DNA from: Terriglobia bacterium
GTDB lineage: Bacteria > Acidobacteriota > Terriglobia > Terriglobales > Acidobacteriaceae
Length of the DNA stretch: 64,000 bases
Assembly: GCA_020073385.1 (NCBI GenBank)
Contig: JAIQFH010000019.1
Coordinates: 1-64,000, forward strand
Direction of reading: 5' to 3'
In this document: in pieces, positions 32,711 to 42,100 of the stretch
Numbering within the stretch: the stretch's first letter is position 1
Layout: the number at the start of each line of letters is the position of its first letter
Translations under genes and position numbers: made by a program
The notes under the pieces: generated by a model
Database searches by the model: none
Told to the model about the DNA's origin: nothing
The model's input: the letters and a program-made list of their open reading frames with translations, nothing else

Positions 32711-33110
32711 CAACAATCAAGCTGACAGGGACTCTGATTTAGAGTTCCCGTCGGCGTGTGTCCTGCCACAGCTCCCACATCAAAAGAGACATTAAGAGTT
32801 CTGCACTTGGGTGCCGATAGCGGGCATGCCGTAGGGGCACAGATCTGCGGTCAGGTCGGGACTTGGTTTTGTTCTGGGTGGGTTGAACGATTGTTATAGA
32901 TCAGGCACACAATCAACAATCAAGCTGGCAGAGAAGTCGGACGAGAGTTTGGGCCGGTGTGGGTCGTGAAACTGCCTACTCAGTCAAAAGCGCAGTTGAG
33001 AACTCCGTACTGGCTACCGATGGAGTGCATGCCATAGGGGCACGGGTCTGCGGTAGCCTCAGTAGGTCGTGGCTTGGCGCGTTCTGGTGGTTGAAGCGAT
33101 AACCTTTGTT
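32711..33110. repeat. Imperfect tandem duplication, period about 204 bases, at the 3' end of the secretin-like gene
   Basis: Both copies begin CAACAATCAAGCTG (32711 and 32915). They share GTTCTG/ACTCCG, GCATGCC-TAGGGGCAC, TCTGCGGT and GGTTGAA-CGAT stretches in the same order. The second copy contains the last 40 or so codons of the secretin-like gene; the first lies after its stop codon. Confidence 0.7.
32792..32893 (-). pseudogene. Decayed second copy of the secretin-like C-terminus
   Basis: Read on the minus strand it gives NPPRTKPSPDLTADLCPYG, then MPAIGTQVQNS and TAA. The real gene end reads QPPERAKPRPTEATADPCPYG, then MHSIGSQYGVLNCAFD. The shared CPYGM-x2-IG-x-Q signature shows common origin. 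One frameshift separates it from further homologous sequence upstream. Confidence 0.6.
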
Positions 33111-35034
33111 CGTCGGGCATAGCCTTGACTGGACGGACGAGAGTGGTCGTGGTGACAGCGCTGGGGATCTGTGCGGGTGCCGGCGTCTTGGACGGCTCGG
33201 GCTTCGGAGGCGCGGCAGGCGGAGTGACTGCCTTCTGTGGCGCGTTGCGATTCGGAGAGTTGGGCGACGCAGTCTGCTCCATGGTGTTCGGGACACGAGC
33301 TGGAGCATTCCTTCTTGGATCCGTGTGACCTACAGTGACTGAGGTGCCACGGCCGAGATCGACCACGCGCAAATTGTCGTCCGTCACCTCCTGTGCACGG
33401 ACGATGTGAGGAGTGATCGCGAATACGATTTCGTTTTCCTGCCTCTGCTTGTCTTCTTGTCCGAAGAGGTATTTCAGGATCGGTATCTTCGTCAGCCAGG
33501 GATATCCACTGAGCGAAGTCGTCTCCGTGTCTTCGAGGATGCCGCCAACCAGGTTGACTTCTCCATCGCGCAGACGGGTTTCATGCTCGATGCGGCGCTG
33601 TCCGATGATCGGCTGACTGATGCCGCCGATGTTCTGCGTTCCACTCACCGACGACACTTCCAAAGTCATCTTCAATGTGACTTCATGTTCCGAGTGGATA
33701 TGCGGCGTAATGTCGATATTTACGCCCACGTCGAGATACTGGAACTGGGTGTTGACCAGTGCGCTGACGCCGCCGCCACCCGCAGCGGCTCCGAAGGATC
33801 CGGTCGCCACCGGGACGCGGTCGCCAATCTTCAATGTCGCTTTTTCGTTGTCGAGCGCGCGGATCTCAGGATTCTGAATCAGTTTCGTATCGCTGTCGCT
33901 CATCAAGTACGTCATCGATGCGCCCGGAATACTCACCTGGAAATTCGTGGCATTCAGCGCGCCTAGAGAGTTGAGGGTGAACGATCCACCCGATCCAGAG
34001 CCGCCGCCACCGGTCGTGCCGGGTACCATCACGATATTGGCAGAGGTCGGCGGATTGACTCCGAGATTGCGAATGCGGCTGCGGCTGACTTGCAGCACGG
34101 CGATCTCGATGACTACCTCTGGCTTTGGCTTGTCGAGATCAGTGAGTAATTTCTGCGCGAGAACCATCTGGTCGGTTGTGCCGCGCAAGATCAGGGCATT
34201 CTGATTGGGAACCAGTTGGATGCGGTTGAGATCAAGAATGCTCTTGAGCGTAGCAGCGGCTTCCTGCAGTTCGGCGGGAGTGGAAACGTTCTTGAGGTAG
34301 AACGTTTTCATCACCGAATTCTCCATGTCTTTGCGTTTCGCCGTAGTATCTGCCGCGATCAGGATCGTGTTGCTGGAAACGGGCGTCCAAAAAGTTTTTG
34401 TCTGGAGCGCGACGGTGTTCAGTGCTTCGCGCAGAGTGACGTCGTTCAGTTCGACAGTGATCTTCGGTGGTTTGTAATCCTGATCGAACAGAACGTTGAT
34501 TCCGGCGAGGTGCGCAATGGTCTTATAGACCATGGTCGCGTTTTCCGTGAGACGCAGGCTGATGAGCGTGTTGGACAGCTGCTGCAACTCCACGGGACCA
34601 GCGGCTTCCTGGGCCATCTTGTCGAGAGGCAATTCTTTCTTGGGTGTCTCCTCGCCGGCGTGCGCTTGCTTCTTGATGATCTCTTCGGTGCGGTGTGCTT
34701 CGGTTTTGGCGGCAAAGTTTGTGGGATCGATTTCGAAGGCGCGCTGGAATTCGGCAACTGCCTCCTGGAGCTTGCCACTATCGCGCAGCGCCTGTGCCTT
34801 GGTGACGTGTTGCACAGCCGCATAAAACCGCATGCGCGTGAAAGACGTGAAGTATTTCGCATCTTTCGGCTTCAGCGAATGCGCCTGGCTATAGGCCTGG
34901 AAAGCCCCATCGTAGTCGTTCTTGCTTTCGGCCTGAACGCCTTTCTTGAACGCGGAACTCGCCTGATCCGCGTGAGCGGCCACAGTGAATGAAACCAGAA
35001 GAATGAGAGCTGCGAAAATTCGCGCACGTTTCAT
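32980..35034 (-). CDS. Secretin-like outer-membrane protein with TPR and STN-type N-terminal domains
   Basis: 684 residues. A signal peptide (KRARIFAALILLVSFTVAA, then HADQ) precedes TPR units (about 25-120), an STN/secretin N0-type domain (about 160-235: INVLFDQDYKPPKITVELN and TLREALNTVALQT), a secretin N1-like domain (about 245-320), and the secretin C-terminal domain (about 330-560) with VPVATGSF, GVNIDITPHIH, EVNLVGGILED, and LTKIPILKYLFGQ. The last 120 residues are Pro/Ala-rich and end in CPYGMHSIGSQYG, then VLNCAFD. Secretins form multimeric outer-membrane gates for type II secretion or type IV pili; no partner genes are adjacent. Confidence 0.88.
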   Translation of the reverse strand: MKRARIFAALILLVSFTVAAHADQASSAFKKGVQAESKNDYDGAFQAYSQAHSLKPKDAKYFTSFTRMRFYAAVQHVTKAQALRDSGKLQEAVAEFQRAFEIDPTNFAAKTEAHRTEEIIKKQAHAGEETPKKELPLDKMAQEAAGPVELQQLSNTLISLRLTENATMVYKTIAHLAGINVLFDQDYKPPKITVELNDVTLREALNTVALQTKTFWTPVSSNTILIAADTTAKRKDMENSVMKTFYLKNVSTPAELQEAAATLKSILDLNRIQLVPNQNALILRGTTDQMVLAQKLLTDLDKPKPEVVIEIAVLQVSRSRIRNLGVNPPTSANIVMVPGTTGGGGSGSGGSFTLNSLGALNATNFQVSIPGASMTYLMSDSDTKLIQNPEIRALDNEKATLKIGDRVPVATGSFGAAAGGGGVSALVNTQFQYLDVGVNIDITPHIHSEHEVTLKMTLEVSSVSGTQNIGGISQPIIGQRRIEHETRLRDGEVNLVGGILEDTETTSLSGYPWLTKIPILKYLFGQEDKQRQENEIVFAITPHIVRAQEVTDDNLRVVDLGRGTSVTVGHTDPRRNAPARVPNTMEQTASPNSPNRNAPQKAVTPPAAPPKPEPSKTPAPAQIPSAVTTTTLVRPVKAMPDEQRLSLQPPERAKPRPTEATADPCPYGMHSIGSQYGVLNCAFD

Positions 35035-35408
35035 GGTGTCCGTTTGTGTACGTCCAATTTAGGAATCGGATGAGGTCTCGTCGTGCATGCCGGGAACTCT
35101 GGGGTTCATCGCTTGCCGTGCCGAGACAACCTGGGGGAGCAATTTGATAGCACCCAACGAACCGGTTCAGCCGTGGGTACGCACAATGGTCATTCAGTGA
35201 TAAACCACGCCGGGGTCCTGGTATTTGCTCTGGAGCAAAGAAGAGACTCTTAATATTCGGCGCCCCGCTGGGCTTGTCGTGCGACCGAAGCAGGCGATCT
35301 GCGCGGCCTAGGTAACATATAAGGAATACTTCTTACGTATTTTACAACTCCTCGATTTCTTTACAAAACTTTACATTTGTATTTGCCTAACCGCAAAGAG
35401 TTACAAAT

Positions 35409-35476
35409 ACCCCCCTAGTACTGTGACGCCACGGGTTTTGGGGAACGCAATCCGTCTGAATCCCCCAAGTACGTGG
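35409..35476 (+). promoter_or_regulatory. Structured leader candidate upstream of the multicopper-oxidase operon
   Basis: ACCCCCCTAGTACTGTG is followed by CCAC-n5-TTGGGG, a loop of about 19 bases, and CCCCAA-n4-GTGG, which pair as a hairpin (35429-35432 with 35473-35476; 35438-35443 with 35463-35468). CCCCCTAGTACT and CCCCCAAGTACG are alternative pairing partners for the G-tract, so two conformations are possible. It lies about 115 bases before the start codon in a 555-base gap that also holds AT-rich promoter-like sequence (about 35320-35405) and no gene. Confidence 0.4.
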
Positions 35477-35589
35477 AAGATTGGGTTCATCTTCTCGTCA
35501 TCGGACGGCGCACAGACCCGCCCCCATAAAAAGCGTAGGTGCACTGGAGCGGAGACAAGTTTCCGCCCACGAAGGAGGCTGCAAAAGCC

Positions 35590-37464
35590 ATGAGAAATAC
35601 GTGTCGATACTGGTTGCCCATTTTTCTCCTAGGTTTCGCAACGGTGACTGTGAGTGCGCAGTCGTTCCGTGTGCAATGCCCGACGAGCACGATCACCCAC
35701 CCGGTAGCTGCAAACAACAATTCGGAGCCGGCTTACACCGGGTCCGGCGTTAACGGCGCCATCAAGTGTCAACAGATCTCCGGCGGTGATGGTTATTCGA
35801 CGATGGGCGACGGCACGCAGACATATATGTTCTCTTTCGGGCCGCTGTCCGGGATCGCGGATCTGGCGAATGGGCTGCCGGGCACTGAGTTTCCAAACGT
35901 ATTCAATGACCCGTACTCAGGCGCAAAAAGCCCGCAGCCCGGTGATCCGGCCACAACCGATGGGGTAAGCCCGGGATGCGGATTTGGCGCTCCTTGTGCC
36001 ACTGTTCCCTTTGCCTACAACGGCGCCATAGGACTGACCGCACGCGTGGTGGACACGGTCAACATTTACGAAGCCCACGAGGTCGGCACCACGGTGACGA
36101 TTGTGGCAAACGGGCCGTTTATTGTAAAAGCCGGCGACCAGGTGAAAATAGCCAACCTCGGCACCGGCTATGACGGCACCTGGACAGTTGCCGCCACCAA
36201 CATCGCAAACCCATTTCTGCCGAGTAACTACGCTTTCCAGTACACAGCCACGGCCACCGGGCTGGCGGAAGCGGTTGCGCCATTTGAGCAGCAGTTTGCG
36301 CCTACCGCCTCGACTCTTCCGGTAATCGATGGCCATGTCGATCCCCGGCCCATCATGGACGTCGCGGTAATGAACGGCAACATTCCGGCCCCGCTGATGG
36401 CGATTGATGAAGATGACGAATTCTTCCTCACGCTCACCAACGTGGGCATGATCATGCGGCCGGACTTGTTCGAGCAGCACACCGTCCACTTCCACGGCTA
36501 TCCCAACGCCTCCTCGTTCTACGACGGCGTGCCTGACGCCTCCGTGGCCATCAACATCGGTGGCAGCTTCACTTATTACTATCTCGCGCCGGACGCCGGT
36601 ACATACTTCTGGCATTGCCACATTACCCCGCCAGAGCACCTGCAGATGGGCATGGTGGGGCAGCTCTACGTGCGTCCCCGGCAGAACCGCGTACCCGCCG
36701 GCAGCAGCCTCTATACAGCCCTCCAGACACAAGAGAATGACCTGCGCATGGCTTGCAGACGACCCGTTGATGGCGGCACCCTAAGTGTTACCACCTATCC
36801 CGACATCCTGTGCAGCAATCCTGTGCCGGCCGTAAATACGAGCGCAGTTGCAGTTGAGACCGTATCGACCAACGCTGCCGTCACCAAGGGGTATGCCTAT
36901 AACGATGGCGACGGCTCGACCTACTACGACGTTGAGTATCCCATCCAGATCCACGGCTTCGACCCGACCTTCCACTTCGTTGGCATGACCTTTAACCCGG
37001 AAGGTTTTACTGAAATGAAGGACAAGTACTTCCTGCTGAACGGGCGCAGCTATCCCGACACCGTCACCCCCGGCCCCCTGGCTACCCAGTCGACCGACGG
37101 CGCCTTGCATTACTCGCAGCCGCTGCCTTCGATCATTAACATTCCGGCGGGGAAGAGAGCGCTGCTGCGCATTTCCGACCTGGATGTTACCGAATATCAA
37201 ACGTTGGCCTCACTTGGGATTCCAATGCAGGTTATCGCGCTCAATGCGAAGCTGCTGCGGGACCAGGAGGGAAACAACATGTATTACAACACCAACTCGA
37301 TCACGCTGGGCGGCGGCGAGTCGTTGGACGTGATCCTGGATGCGAGCGACACCACAAAGTATCCGTCGGGTAGCGTCTTCTATCTCTACACCCCCAACCT
37401 TGACCATTTGTCGAACGACGCGGAGAACTTCGGTGGGCTCATGACCGAGGTCCGCATTAACTAA
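35590..37464 (+). CDS. Multicopper-oxidase-like protein carrying the type 1 site (subunit A)
   Basis: 624 residues from the ATG at 35590 (AAGGAGG 11 bases upstream; in-frame starts further 5' would precede the ribosome-binding site). A signal peptide ends at TVSAQS. The copper motifs are His297-x2-His300-Phe-His302-Gly and, after DGVP and GTYFW, His342-Cys343-His344 with His350 and Met355. These give a complete type 1 set (His297, Cys343, His350, Met355) and four of the eight trinuclear histidines (300, 302, 342, 344). I see no second HxH pair, so the remaining four are missing. The rest is cupredoxin-like beta sequence ending GGLMTEVRIN. First gene of a tight three-gene operon. Confidence 0.85.
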   Translation: MRNTCRYWLPIFLLGFATVTVSAQSFRVQCPTSTITHPVAANNNSEPAYTGSGVNGAIKCQQISGGDGYSTMGDGTQTYMFSFGPLSGIADLANGLPGTEFPNVFNDPYSGAKSPQPGDPATTDGVSPGCGFGAPCATVPFAYNGAIGLTARVVDTVNIYEAHEVGTTVTIVANGPFIVKAGDQVKIANLGTGYDGTWTVAATNIANPFLPSNYAFQYTATATGLAEAVAPFEQQFAPTASTLPVIDGHVDPRPIMDVAVMNGNIPAPLMAIDEDDEFFLTLTNVGMIMRPDLFEQHTVHFHGYPNASSFYDGVPDASVAINIGGSFTYYYLAPDAGTYFWHCHITPPEHLQMGMVGQLYVRPRQNRVPAGSSLYTALQTQENDLRMACRRPVDGGTLSVTTYPDILCSNPVPAVNTSAVAVETVSTNAAVTKGYAYNDGDGSTYYDVEYPIQIHGFDPTFHFVGMTFNPEGFTEMKDKYFLLNGRSYPDTVTPGPLATQSTDGALHYSQPLPSIINIPAGKRALLRISDLDVTEYQTLASLGIPMQVIALNAKLLRDQEGNNMYYNTNSITLGGGESLDVILDASDTTKYPSGSVFYLYTPNLDHLSNDAENFGGLMTEVRIN

Positions 37465-37478
37465 CTAGGAGAGCAGCA

Positions 37479-39107
37479 ATGAGGGCGATGAACATGACAA
37501 ACACGATTTCGAAAACACAATTGCTCCTGGCGCTGACGGTGGCTCTAGCTCTGTTTCTGACGCCGGCGGCTTTCGCTGCGGCTCCTGGAATCACCGGTCC
37601 GACTTTCGACCTGACGGCGCAAGCCGCCTTCATCAGCCAGCCCGACGGGCAGTCGGTCTATTCCTGGGGTTACGGCTGCAACGGCGCGCCTACCGGTTAT
37701 GCCCCCTCGGCGATCGGCGGCACGTTTTGCAACACGATGCAGCTGCCTGGCCCCACGCTGATCGTCACGGAAGGAAGCGCGGTGACGGTAACGCTACACA
37801 ACAATCTCCCGGTCTCGGCCGGCAACACTTCCATTCTGTTTCCCGGCTTCAACGTGACGACGAGTGGCGGGGTGGCCGGGTTGCTCACGCGGGAAGCGGC
37901 GCCTGGCGGAACGGTGATCTACACCTTGACCGCCTCCTCAGTTACGCCGGGGACCCGCGCCTATTACAGCGGAACCCAAGGCGATCTGCAGGTCGAGATG
38001 GGCCTTTACGGCGCCATCATTGTGCTTCCGGCCGCTACCCCCGCCACCTGCACGTCCGGGGTTGCTGCTTCAAATGACGCGGCCAGGTCGCATTGGCTTG
38101 AATCTGATTTTCGGCTAGCGAAGGCCGCCTATAACAATCCGCAGGCCTGCTATGACCGCGAATACCTGTTCCAGTTCTCGGAGATGGATCCCGCCATTCA
38201 CCGCGCCGCGGAGGAGCAGGTCGCGATAGCCGCTCCGATCTGCGCGACTTCGGCTACGGCTCCGGGATGCAGTCTCAATGTTCCGACCGAGCCGTACCAT
38301 CCCGCGTACTTCATGATTAACGGCCGCTCGATGCCTGACAACATGGACCCCAACTACGCGGTCCAATATCCGCACCAGCCCTACAACGGCAATCCGCACA
38401 TGCACCCGGGTGAGTTGACATTGCTGCGCGTCATCGGCACGGGACGGTGGCAACATCCCTTCCACGAGCACGGCAACCACGTGCGCATCCTGGCGCGGGA
38501 TGGGAACTTGATTCTCACGCCCGATGGGAATGCTTTGGCCGGGCCACTGATGTTCACCACGACCACCACTCCTGGCCTTGCCATGGATGGGATCTTCTAC
38601 TGGACAGCCAAGGGCCTGAACTGGGATGCGTACGGTCACAATCCCGCGTCTACCGACCCCAGCGCCAAGCTTCCGTGCACTCCGGACGCCAACGGCTATA
38701 ACACGAGCGCTCCAAACGCCATCAACTACTACGAGTGGTGCCAAGACCACGACAAACCGCTGCAGGTCGCTCCCTTCGGCGATGTCGCGGGCGGCGGCCC
38801 GGCCACTCTGCCGGATCCGAACCTGTTCGCCAACGGCGCTTGGTTCGGCGGCAGTCCCTATCTTGGTCCGGATGCGACCACCCGCGCCACCTATGGCGCG
38901 TGCGACTCTACGGGCAATTGCAGCACTACCGGCACCACTCCACCTTCGGGCACGATTGCGAATAACCCCTCAACAGAGGCCGGTTTTGCCTTTATGTGGC
39001 ACTCGCACAACGAGCGCGAAATCACCACTAACAATATTTTCCCCGGCGGCATGCTCATGATGATGCTGGTTGATTCCCGGGAATTTCAGATTAACGAGTC
39101 GAACTAA
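37479..39107 (+). CDS. Multicopper-oxidase-like protein lacking the type 1 cysteine (subunit B)
   Basis: 542 residues, 14 bases after subunit A, with AGGAGAG before the ATG. Signal peptide up to AAFAAAPG. The N-terminal cupredoxin-like domain (DGQSVYSWGYGC and MGLYGAIIV) has no ligands. Copper motifs are HPFHEHGNH (His326, 329, 331) and, about 180 residues later, MWHSHNE (His508, Ser509, His510). His329, 331, 508 and 510 supply exactly the four trinuclear histidines absent from A. Ser509 replaces the type 1 cysteine. MofA/McoA-like Mn oxidases and two-domain laccases are the nearest families I can name. Likely a periplasmic partner of A. Confidence 0.85.
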   Translation: MRAMNMTNTISKTQLLLALTVALALFLTPAAFAAAPGITGPTFDLTAQAAFISQPDGQSVYSWGYGCNGAPTGYAPSAIGGTFCNTMQLPGPTLIVTEGSAVTVTLHNNLPVSAGNTSILFPGFNVTTSGGVAGLLTREAAPGGTVIYTLTASSVTPGTRAYYSGTQGDLQVEMGLYGAIIVLPAATPATCTSGVAASNDAARSHWLESDFRLAKAAYNNPQACYDREYLFQFSEMDPAIHRAAEEQVAIAAPICATSATAPGCSLNVPTEPYHPAYFMINGRSMPDNMDPNYAVQYPHQPYNGNPHMHPGELTLLRVIGTGRWQHPFHEHGNHVRILARDGNLILTPDGNALAGPLMFTTTTTPGLAMDGIFYWTAKGLNWDAYGHNPASTDPSAKLPCTPDANGYNTSAPNAINYYEWCQDHDKPLQVAPFGDVAGGGPATLPDPNLFANGAWFGGSPYLGPDATTRATYGACDSTGNCSTTGTTPPSGTIANNPSTEAGFAFMWHSHNEREITTNNIFPGGMLMMMLVDSREFQINESN

Positions 39108-39123
39108 CTGAGGAGAGAGAGCA

Positions 39124-42100
39124 ATGCGATTCAATCACCTAAGGTCCACTTTGAAGACAGCGGTACTGGTAACAACAGTTCTCCTCCTCGGAGCGGGTCT
39201 GGCTCTCGGTCAGGTGACCGTCCCCCTGAGCGCTGGGCCGAGCACAGCGCTCCTGCCCGACGGCTCCTCCGTGCCCATGTGGGGCTATAGCTGCGACGGC
39301 GGCGCGACCGCGAATTGCCGCGCGCTGAATCCTGCGTCCGTGGGGTGGTCGCCGGTTGTGATCACCGTTCCTACCGGACAAGCGCTGACCATCCACCTCA
39401 CCAACAATCTGAGTTTCGCAGGCGGAAATATTCCGACTTCGCTGACGATTGTGGGCCAGTTAGGCGGCGGCCTGGGAACACAGAGGACCACTACGTCGAG
39501 TCCCGACCACACCAACGCCCAGGGGGCAGTGACCTGGCCCATCGTCGATCCGACTACGTCGGGCACGCCGCCGGCCCAAGGGCCACGCGTGCAGTCGTTC
39601 TCGACGGAAGTGGCCGTCGGAACCCCAACGGATTTGACCTGGAGCAATCTCAGGCCCGGTACATATCTGTTGGAGTCCGGTACGCACCCGTCCATTCAGG
39701 GTCCCATGGGCCTGTACGGAATGGTGGTGGTCACCACTCCGCCAGCGACGGCGCTTTCGCCCTTCACGGCTTATCCCGGCGTGACTTACAACGCGGATGC
39801 ACAGTTGCTGTTCAGTGAAATCGACCCTGCCCAGAACCGCTACGTCGACGACGTAGTAAACACGGCTGGCTTCAGCGAGACCACGGTTTGGTCAGGCCAG
39901 GTCGGGACCTGTGGCGACGTAACTGTAACCGCCCCGCACATGCACACCTGCTATCCGCCGGCGGTGAACTACAAGCCGCTGTATTACCTTATCAACGGAG
40001 CCGCCTTCGACAAGACGCACGCCTTGGCCTCGGTATTCCCAACCTTCCCCTCTGCCGTGCTTTCCCCGACCGGTTCGGTTTTGGTGCGCCTGGTGAATGC
40101 TGGCCTGCGCATGCACGTACCTTCGATCGTCGGCTCGCAAACCGGAGCCCCAGCGGTCCCGGGATTCGGGTTGATTGCGGAAGATGGGAATCCCCTCCCT
40201 GGCGTGACCAGAGTACAGAGCGAAGTGTTCATGGCCGCGGGCAAGACCTACGATGTCAAGATCAATGTTCCTGCCGCGGGTGGAACAGCGCTACCTATCT
40301 TTGATCGTGAGTTGAGCCTGTCGGGCAACGCGGTCGCGCGCGACGCCGGTATGCTCGCCTACATCAGCGTTAACGGCGCAGGACTGCCAGCCGCGGGTGC
40401 AATCGGGGGCGCAGTAGCCAGAGATGACACCTACAACTCGGTGATTGCGGGCCAGACGTTCACGGTGTCGGACCCAGCCAAGGGTCTTATCGCGAACGAC
40501 ACGAATGTCTCCGGCGTTACGCTCGTGGGGACAGTCGCGGGCCTTACCGTTAACCCGAACGGGACATTTACCTACTCGGGCCCTCCAACTAGCTTTATGT
40601 ATTGCGCGAACGGCACTGTCACGGGAACGACATGCTCCTCTGGCATCACTGCCAGGGTGACCTTAGGCGCCGAGACTGCGGAGCTCCCCAGCGGCATTAC
40701 CTGCAACCCCTCCGCGTACACGTCGGCCATGGCCACGTACATCAACATCCCGGCCCCGGGCGTCTTGGCGGCTTGCAAAGACGCGGCGGGCTATCCTCTT
40801 AAGGTTGACTTGTTGAGCGTTACGGCGCCAGGTGTAACGATGCAGGCGAATGGCGGGTTCATTGCGACCAGCGCCTCAACGTCCTTTACCTTCCAGGCAC
40901 AGAACTCACAGGGGACAGACGGTGTGGCAACAACCGTGACCCTGACCTTCCCGGGAGCGAACGGCCCAGCGGTAACGCTTGTGGACGGCAAGACGCATAC
41001 CGCGCTTGCAAGCCAGGACTATCGCTGGATTATTGAGGAAGACCGCACGTTCTACGTCAACCCCAACTGCACAACGAACCCCCTGCCGGGTGGCTGCCCC
41101 ACGGTTACGACAGCCCCGCCCAGCCGTCCCGCAGTATTTGGGACAAATTTCCATACCAGCTACATGCCGCTAGTGGCGCAAGGATGTACCGGGAAAAATT
41201 CCTGCGAATCGGGCCAGTTTGTGCTTGATCCCGCCACCGGGAACCACGTGCCGGCGGTGTGCGACGCTGGCAACGGCGTCTGCAGACCTGATCCTACGGG
41301 CGACGGACAAGTAGCCGTAGATCCCACCCAAGTCCATCTGGACCCAACTAAGCGGTATTACATCTCGGTTCTGCCAGGCGATGCGGCCGATCCGTTCAAT
41401 GGAGCCGACATCGGCCACGGCATGGGCGGCGCTCCGATCGTCTATGACGCGACCGCGGGACATTGGGTAAACCCGGGCGTAACGCCAATCGTCGCGGGCG
41501 GCGTCAATGTGATCGTCGAGCCTACCCCACTGCAACCGGCCATGCTCTCAGTGTTTGTCTTCGAGGACGACTTCCCGCTGAACGGCGAGCAGGATGGCGG
41601 CGGCGGAATTGACGTATTGTCGCCCAACGAGCCCGGTTTGGGGGGCTTCCAAATCACCTTGTTTGACGATGCCGGCGGCACCGGTGACGCCACTGGCCAG
41701 CCCACCTACGACATGTTCAACATGCCGTTGTCCAACGCGTTGGCGGGAACGATCGATCCGGTCACCAAGCTTGATGCTTGCCCGGTTTCGAAGAACGCAA
41801 CGACCGGTGTAGACGGAGTTACCAGTCCAACCGGCATCACCGGCATGATCGTGACCTGCCCGAAATACGAAGCCGACGGAGTAACTCTATCCCCGTTAGC
41901 GGGCCATGCGATCGTGGCTAACCTGTATCCGGGACGTTACGGCGTGGTTGCGACCCCCGGAGCCGACCACATTGCCCAGGGCGAGGAGTGGCTGCAGACC
42001 AATACCCTGGACGGGCAGAAGGCCCACGATTCCTTCATGCGCGTCGGCGAACCGAGCTACTTCCAGGAGTATGGGCCGGCGGGATATCACGTTTCCATCG

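Noticed and set aside
39124-40410. A third copper site in the N-terminus of the giant protein
   Set aside because: The region is cupredoxin-like, but the only His-x-His text (PHMHTCYP) is not in the expected motif context and no HCH or HPxHxH pair exists.
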